Part shown: piece after piece, positions 51,973-56,507 of the stretch
Numbering within the stretch: position 1 is the stretch's first letter
Layout of the letters: each line of letters opens with the position of its first letter
Source of the DNA: JBHELG01 sp046263195
Lineage (GTDB): Bacteria; Actinomycetota; Nitriliruptoria; Nitriliruptorales; JAHWKO01
Direction of reading: 5' to 3'
Assembly: GCA_046263195.1 (NCBI GenBank)
Contig: JBHELG010000091.1
Span: 1-56,507 of the forward strand
Length of the DNA: 56,507 nt
The notes under the pieces: model-generated
What the model was told of the DNA's origin: nothing
The model's database searches: none
The model's input: only the letters and a program-made list of their open reading frames with translations
Position numbers and translations under genes: made by a program

Positions 51973-52907
51973 GCCCTTCCCGCCTCACTCTCAGTGTCGG
52001 GCGGGCCAGTGCCCCTCCTGAGCTCTCCCGCCGAGGAGGGCTCCCGGCCCCGCCAGGACGACGACCGAGGCCGGGCGATTTGCAGCCGTGATCGAAGCCG
52101 GTCCAGCTCCCTCCGGGACGTCGTCACCTCACCGAGGGAGAGATCTTTGCGGTCCCCGTGAAAATCGGACCCTGCCGTCACGACGAGGTCAAGGCCGCGT
52201 GCCAGGTCGCGGTAGAGGGCCCGTTGCTCGGGTCCGTGGTCGGGGTGCTCCGCCTCGATTCCGGAGAGCCCTGCGGCAGCCATGGCGTCGACCACCTCGG
52301 GCCCGAGCCCAGCGTCATCAGGCCCGTAGAGGCCCGGGTGAGCGAGTACGGCGGCTCCGCCTGCGTCAACGAGGAGCTGGACACAGGTGACCGGATCGAC
52401 GGCATACTTCGGGACGTAGGCTGGGCCCCCGTCGTACAACCAGCGCTCGAACACCTCGTTGGCGTCGCGAGCAGCGCCGATCTCGACCACCGCCGACGCG
52501 ATATGGGGCCGCCCGATCGGAGCCTCTCCGGCAATCTCGCGCACCCGCCGCATAGAGATGGGTATCCCGAGCTCGTTGAAACGGTCGACGATCTGCTCGC
52601 CACGACGGACGCGCTCGTCACGAAGACGGTCCATCTCGGCCGAGAGAGCGGAGTGCGTGGGGTCGAACCAGTAGCCCAGGACGTGGACACTGCCACCGTC
52701 CAGCTCGGCCGAGAGCTCGACGCCGGGCACGATCTCCAGGGCGGTACCAGCGGCGGCGGCTTGCGCCAGGTGCCATGCATCCGTCGTGTCGTGATCGGTG
52801 ACGCCCAACCCCTCCAACCCGGCCTGCAGCGCGAGTTCGACGTTGGTCGCCGGCGTAGTCGTGCCATCGCTGAACGTCGTGTGTGTGTGAAGGTCATATC
52901 CGGCCAC
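51969..52907 (-). CDS. PHP-domain phosphoesterase (RNase AM/YciV-like)
   Basis: 312 residues. DLHTHTTFSDGTTTPATNVE (HxH metal motif), GLGVTDHDTTDAW, VPGVELSAEL, GRPHIASAVVEIGAARDANE, VLAHPGLYG and VTAGSDFHGDRK supply the PHP metal ligands. This arrangement is that of the 3',5'-nucleotide bisphosphatase/RNase AM group, acting on small nucleotides or RNA 5' ends. The last ~60 residues are disordered. GTG 52907 follows AAGGGAATGA. Coupled to the aldehyde dehydrogenase gene downstream. Confidence 0.88.
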   Translation of the reverse strand: MAGYDLHTHTTFSDGTTTPATNVELALQAGLEGLGVTDHDTTDAWHLAQAAAAGTALEIVPGVELSAELDGGSVHVLGYWFDPTHSALSAEMDRLRDERVRRGEQIVDRFNELGIPISMRRVREIAGEAPIGRPHIASAVVEIGAARDANEVFERWLYDGGPAYVPKYAVDPVTCVQLLVDAGGAAVLAHPGLYGPDDAGLGPEVVDAMAAAGLSGIEAEHPDHGPEQRALYRDLARGLDLVVTAGSDFHGDRKDLSLGEVTTSRRELDRLRSRLQIARPRSSSWRGREPSSAGELRRGTGPPDTESEAGRA

Positions 52908-53148
52908 TCATTCCCTTTCAGGGTGGGGAACGCTAGCGACCGTGGCGGTGCGACGCTGGGTGAACTCCCCCGGTCTCCCAGGCGCCGCTTTTGCTGAGGT
53001 TCGGTCGCAGGTGCTCGTTCTGTTGCGGGACACCGCTGGCGTCCGTCGGGGCCGATTGACAAGCCTCCCCCTGCGACGTATCTCCCAAATACGAGCGCGT
53101 CAGACGAGTGGACGGCCGAGCGGCGATGCAAGCCATGGTGGCACGGCT

Positions 53149-53565
53149 TTGAAGGGGGAGCTGCCCAGCGCTCCGCTCATCGGGGTTGGCGGAGTTGCCC
53201 GGGACACAGACGGCAGGCTTCTCGTCGTCCGTCGCGGCAATCCGCCAGCTGCGGGGCGTTGGACCCTTCCTGGGGGGAAGGTCCAGCGCGGTGAACGGCT
53301 CGCCGCTGCCGTGAAACGAGAACTCCGCGAGGAGACCGGACTCGAGGTCGGGGTTGGGGATCTTGTGGGCGTCGCCGAGGCCATCAGCGCGGACGTCCAC
53401 TTCGTCATTCTCGACTTCCATGTACACGTCCTCCGCGGTGAGCTCGTCGCCGGCGACGACGCGACTGACGTCGCCTGGATGGGCAGGGCCGAGTTGACCG
53501 CAGCCGGCAGCACCCGGGGGTTGCTCGAGTTTCTCGACGAGCACGGCGTCACGATCGCTCCCTGA
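53149..53565 (+). CDS. Nudix hydrolase
   Basis: About 138 residues. The Nudix box GGKVQRGERLAAAVKRELRE followed by ETGLEVG fits Gx5Ex7REUxEExGU, with RDTDGRLLVVRRGNPPAAGR before it. It cleaves nucleoside diphosphates linked to another moiety; closest to the ADP-ribose/MutT-like group by eye. The open frame extends to 52942 but that part lacks family features. TTG 53149 gives a normal length, although no good ribosome-binding site precedes it, so the start is weak. Divergent from the PHP gene. Confidence 0.82.
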   Translation: MKGELPSAPLIGVGGVARDTDGRLLVVRRGNPPAAGRWTLPGGKVQRGERLAAAVKRELREETGLEVGVGDLVGVAEAISADVHFVILDFHVHVLRGELVAGDDATDVAWMGRAELTAAGSTRGLLEFLDEHGVTIAP

Positions 53566-53685
53566 GCGGCGAGCGGCGTGGATCGCCCCTGAGCCTCGGC
53601 GCCCCACCCAGGACGTCCTCTACTGTGGCCCTTGAGAGTTGGGACTTCGAAGGTCCGGCCCGGTACATCGACCCGAAAGGCCCGC

Positions 53686-54468
53686 ATGGCGAATGTCGAA
53701 CTGCTCTCGGCGATCGTCTTCGACCGTGGCTCCTGGGACGAGGCCGCAGGCACGATCAATCCGGCCGTTGTCGTTCACGGGGAGCTACCCGCTGAGGCGG
53801 AACCCTTCGTCGTCGATCGTGTGTACCAGGGGCCCCAGGGCGCCTACGACGAGTCCTTCGTGCTGCTCGATGCGCAAGGTGGCGTCGTGTACCAGCACCC
53901 CTGGGGGCGGGTCACCATGCGCGGCGAGATGTTCGAGGACCGATTCAGAGACGTGGTGCACGCGCATGTCGCGATCTCGAGCGCCGAAGAGCACAGCCTC
54001 GTCCTTCTCATCAATGACTTTGAGGTCGGACGCATCCCTGTCTTCATCGAAGCCCCGGATTCGGCCGTTGCCGCCGGCGTTCTCGGCGACGTCCTCGACG
54101 CGACACTGAAGAAGAGCGCCGTCATCTGGCTTACCATTCCGCAACCGCAGGGTGAGCCGATGACCAAGCCGGCCTGGTTCGTCTATCAGGACGACAAGGT
54201 GTACGTGTTGACCGGGCCCGCCGAGCAGGACCTCACCGCCATCGCTCGGGCCGGGGAGGTGACGCTCACCGCGCGCAGCAAAGAGGTGCGTTCTCGCATC
54301 GCCAGCGTTCCAGCCAAGGTACGAGTCGTGGCAAACGACAGCGACGAGTTCGACCGAGTCACCCAGATCGCACTCACCACTCGACTGAACCTGCCTGACG
54401 GAGATGCCGCGCTCGAGCGCTGGAAGCAGACATGTACCCTCGTCGAGCTCTCCCCCCAGCCCCAGTGA
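53686..54468 (+). CDS. Hypothetical protein, possible split-barrel fold
   Basis: 260 residues. Two halves are visible: residues 1-130 acidic and beta-rich (VLLDAQGGVVYQHPWGRVTM; SLVLLINDFEVGRIPVFIE), and 140-250 with TKPAWFVYQDDKVYVLTGPA, EQDLTAIARAGEVTLTARSK and SVPAKVRVVANDSDEFDRVT, a pattern reminiscent of pyridoxamine-oxidase-like split barrels. I do not recognise the family. ATG 53686 follows GAAAGGCCCGC and starts the conserved-looking region. It probably forms a single transcription unit, convergent with the lipoprotein gene. Confidence 0.65.
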   Translation: MANVELLSAIVFDRGSWDEAAGTINPAVVVHGELPAEAEPFVVDRVYQGPQGAYDESFVLLDAQGGVVYQHPWGRVTMRGEMFEDRFRDVVHAHVAISSAEEHSLVLLINDFEVGRIPVFIEAPDSAVAAGVLGDVLDATLKKSAVIWLTIPQPQGEPMTKPAWFVYQDDKVYVLTGPAEQDLTAIARAGEVTLTARSKEVRSRIASVPAKVRVVANDSDEFDRVTQIALTTRLNLPDGDAALERWKQTCTLVELSPQPQ

Positions 54469-54533
54469 CCCTGGCTCGGGTCTCCCGCCAAAATAATCCT
54501 TCTGCCCCGTTTCCGGTCGCGGTCTCATCACGC

Positions 54534-55295
54534 TCATCGCAGGTCGGTCCCATGAGGCAAGCGGCGACCGTGCAGGACCCTCACGACCAGTGCGGTTACG
54601 GCCGCCGCGAGGAGTGCGACGCCTGCGAGCAGCAGCATCGAGGGCTCGCGTGGCACGCTTGAGACGGCGGACACCTGCCGGAGCTCCCCGATCGGCGCCC
54701 GCCAGACGACGCTCGAGCCCGAGACCTCATCGGCGTTGTGCTCGAGGGGAGGGGCTGGGAGCGTCACGCGTAGCTCATAGCGCACGAGTTCCTCACCGCG
54801 GGTGGCAAGCAGCCTCTCGAGGTCGTCGGCGTCAAAGGTCACCCCGGCTCCCCGGGCGCCGGGTGCCGAGGGCAGCAACAGCCCGATCCGACCGTCGAAC
54901 GCAACGGCTCCGTCATCACGTCTATCGAGGCGAAGATCCTCGTAGAGATGCGCGTCGTCCTCGTCGAGCGCATCATCGAGCCTGTCGGCGAGGACGCCGA
55001 ACTCTTCCACGTCGTCGAACGATGACTCGAGTCGTAGCTCGAGTCCTTGATCGTCGCGCTCGACCTTCTCGATCTTCCAATCCGGAGCAGCGGCGCGAGC
55101 CTCGTCGAGGCCAGCCAGCACGTCGACACCCGCCTCATCGAGTACCGCAGCGAGTTCTTCGTCCAGCACGACGGCGAGCTCGAACGTGCCAGAACCGCGA
55201 GAGCCGGTCGTGACATCCAGCGCCAGCCGAAGCTGACAGGCCGGAGTGAGCACCGCCGCCAGCCCAGCAAGCACGAACAGGGCACGACGGGCCAC
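54534..55295 (-). CDS. LppM-like putative lipoprotein
   Basis: 253 residues. N-terminal signal with a lipobox-like LTPACQ (Cys20), an extracytoplasmic DUF3153/LppM-type domain (VVLDEELAAVLDEAGVDVLA; LELRLESSFDDVEEFGVLAD), and a C-terminal membrane helix (MLLLAGVALLAAAVTALVVR) with a basic tail. Mycobacterial LppM is a membrane protein with a synaptotagmin-like fold implicated in lipid or phosphoinositide binding. The lipobox is imperfect (Pro at -2), so lipidation is uncertain. Confidence 0.75.
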   Translation of the reverse strand: MARRALFVLAGLAAVLTPACQLRLALDVTTGSRGSGTFELAVVLDEELAAVLDEAGVDVLAGLDEARAAAPDWKIEKVERDDQGLELRLESSFDDVEEFGVLADRLDDALDEDDAHLYEDLRLDRRDDGAVAFDGRIGLLLPSAPGARGAGVTFDADDLERLLATRGEELVRYELRVTLPAPPLEHNADEVSGSSVVWRAPIGELRQVSAVSSVPREPSMLLLAGVALLAAAVTALVVRVLHGRRLPHGTDLR

Positions 55296-55334
55296 GAAGC
55301 CTCCCGGCGACGAGCGGAATGACAGAGGCTAGCT

Positions 55335-55425
55335 CGGGTGGGAGCGGTCTTGGCTTGCCGAGACCGCGGGCGGGACTAGGCGGGTGGGAGCGGTCTTGGC
55401 TTGCCGAGACCGCGGGCGGACAGGC
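55335..55425. repeat. Tandem pair of palindromic repeats (family A)
   Basis: Two nearly identical 46-base units, at 55335 and 55381: CGGGTGGGAGCGGTCTTGGC, then TTGCCGAGACCGCGGGCGG. The stem is GCGGTCTTGG-CTTG-CCGAGACCGC with one T-G pair. It lies in the 332-base divergent gap 55296-55627 between the LppM-like and Mrp genes. The remainder of that gap shows no gene. Closest to the copy at 3802-3836. Confidence 0.85.
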
Positions 55426-55627
55426 GAAGGGCTATTGCCGCGAGCGGGCCCGGTGCGAGGGGCCTGGCATTCTTCGCCCCCATCGAGGGGTCCCGGTACC
55501 CTGATTCATGCCTCGGCCACCGAATTCGGACCACCGCACCGGTGGGAGCAGTCCGCAGCGGCCGAGTGACCCCCTCCTGGCGGTCGATTCGAGTCCGCCA
55601 GCGCACAATCGGCAGAAGGACTCGACC

Positions 55628-56507
55628 GTGCCCACCAAGGAGCAGGTCCTCGCGGTACTCGCGACGGTCAAGGATCCCGAGATCGGCAAGCCGATCACCG
55701 ACCTCGGGATGGTTCCTGACATAGCGATCGACGGCGGAATTGTTCGAGTCGCCGTCAAATTGACGGTGCCCGGTTGCCCCCTCAAGGACCGCATCAGCCG
55801 CGACATCTCCTCCGCAGTGGAAACGCTCGACGGTGTTCGAGACGTCCAGATCCGCTTCGGGTCCATGACGGATGATGAGCGCTCTGAGCTGACGCGACGG
55901 CTGCGTGCCGAGCGGGGTCAGGTGCAGCAGTCCGAGATCGTGTTCGCGAAGCCGGGCAGCAAGACGAAAGTGTTCGCGATCGCCTCCGGCAAAGGCGGCG
56001 TGGGCAAGTCCTCCCTCACCGTCAACCTCGCGGTGACGCTTGCCGCCGATGGACATCAGGTCGGTGTTCTCGACGCCGACATCTACGGCTACTCGATCCC
56101 GCGCATGCTCGGCGTATCCGGTCGCCCCGTCGCCTTCGAGGGAATGGTCATGCCGCTGCAGTCACACGGCTGCAAGGTCATTTCGATCGGCTTCTTCCTG
56201 CCCGACCCCGATCGGCCCGTGATGTGGCGGGGACCCATGCTCCATCGGGCGCTGCAACAGTTCCTCTCTGACGTCTACTGGGGCGAGCTCGACTTTCTGC
56301 TCTGCGACCTCCCTCCTGGAACAGGCGACGTCGCGATCTCGCTGGGGCAGATGCTGCCGAATGCCGACCTGGTGGTCGTCACCACTCCACAGCAGGCGGC
56401 GCAGAAAGTCGCGGTGCGGGCCGGGCAGATGGCGGAGCAGACCGGCATGAATGTTGCTGGGGTGATCGAGAACATGGCGCTGTTCGCCTGCCCGAACTGT
56501 GGTGAGG
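55628..56507 (+). CDS. mrp: Mrp/NBP35-type Fe-S cluster carrier ATPase (3' end cut off)
   Basis: The first 293 residues are in the window. N-terminal MIP18/DUF59 domain (VLAVLATVKDPEIGKPITDL; VKLTVPGCPLKDRI), then the P-loop ATPase with ASGKGGVGKSSLTVNLAV, VGVLDADIYGYSIPRMLG, MWRGPMLHRALQQFLSDVYW and LLCDLPPGTGDVAI. The Fe-S-binding CxxC has just been reached (FACPNCGE) when the sequence ends. It assembles and transfers [4Fe-4S] clusters. GTG 55628 follows AGAAGGA; the start matches family N-termini. Because the gene runs off the window its stop is unknown. Confidence 0.92.
   Translation, partial: MPTKEQVLAVLATVKDPEIGKPITDLGMVPDIAIDGGIVRVAVKLTVPGCPLKDRISRDISSAVETLDGVRDVQIRFGSMTDDERSELTRRLRAERGQVQQSEIVFAKPGSKTKVFAIASGKGGVGKSSLTVNLAVTLAADGHQVGVLDADIYGYSIPRMLGVSGRPVAFEGMVMPLQSHGCKVISIGFFLPDPDRPVMWRGPMLHRALQQFLSDVYWGELDFLLCDLPPGTGDVAISLGQMLPNADLVVVTTPQQAAQKVAVRAGQMAEQTGMNVAGVIENMALFACPNCGE

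Overview
The window is one GC-rich (roughly two-thirds G+C), densely coded chromosomal segment with short intergenic gaps, many GTG/TTG starts and several 4-base ATGA/GTGA gene overlaps. Lineage markers point to an actinobacterium: a mycothiol S-conjugate amidase (Mca), a MarP-type CvpA/trypsin membrane protease, a UPF0182 giant membrane protein near a DUF2342 zinc metalloprotease and a UvrD-type helicase, an LppM-like lipoprotein, a degraded 13E12/DUF222-HNH gene, and an initiator tRNA with a C1 x U72 end. It looks like a deep-branching or uncultured member rather than a well-known genus. That placement is inference.

Layout. 1-9.8 kb: a small zinc-ribbon gene, cytochrome bd oxidase cydAB (minus) with a Rex-like palindrome upstream, a DUF1802 gene, a frameshifted cupin gene, an inositol-phosphatase-family gene, a multiply frameshifted DUF222-HNH pseudogene, a hemerythrin-like protein, and an SRPBCC plus zinc alcohol dehydrogenase pair. 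9.8-15 kb: EcsC-family protein, single-chain transketolase with terminator, PspC protein, initiator tRNA-Met with terminator, and a low-molecular-weight tyrosine phosphatase. 15-24.5 kb (minus strand): UPF0182 protein, a DivIVA protein with a phage-head-protein-like cysteine tail, a membrane-anchored subtilisin, MoaE, a polytopic membrane protein and an extended SDR. 24.8-33 kb: DUF2342 and DUF45 metallopeptidases, a 558-base gap dense in DnaA-box-like sequences, an RlpA-like protein, a coupled HAD hydrolase-Fic pair, a YtrA-type GntR/membrane operon with a palindromic operator, and a nitroreductase. 33-42.6 kb: a minus-strand run YyaL-type protein -> alpha/beta hydrolase -> UvrD helicase -> MarP, a glutamate-cysteine-ligase-like gene, Mca, and a CinA-type protein with a repetitive tail. 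42.7-56.5 kb: CsbD-like protein, crotonyl-CoA carboxylase/reductase, FxsA, DEAD-box helicase, an orphan ParA with a zinc-ribbon partner, an FHA-LuxR regulator, a PHP phosphoesterase-aldehyde dehydrogenase pair, Nudix hydrolase, an LppM-like lipoprotein and the start of an Mrp/NBP35 ATPase cut by the window end.

Functional themes are redox and thiol handling (bd oxidase, mycothiol detoxification, gamma-glutamyl ligase, nitroreductase, dehydrogenases), envelope maintenance (MarP, RlpA, subtilisin, DivIVA, UPF0182) and nucleic-acid maintenance (UvrD, DEAD helicase, ParA, Nudix). No prophage, transposase or CRISPR array is visible.

The least explained material is non-genic or repeat-derived: (1) a dispersed palindromic repeat family built on GCGGTCTTGG...CCAAGACCGC in at least five intergenic spots, often as tandem pairs; (2) a 42-base palindromic repeat that sits in the same reading frame inside two unrelated genes (CinA-type protein and DEAD helicase) with compensatory changes in its stem; and (3) ten TCCAC-core, DnaA-box-like sites in about 250 bases between the DUF45 and RlpA genes.
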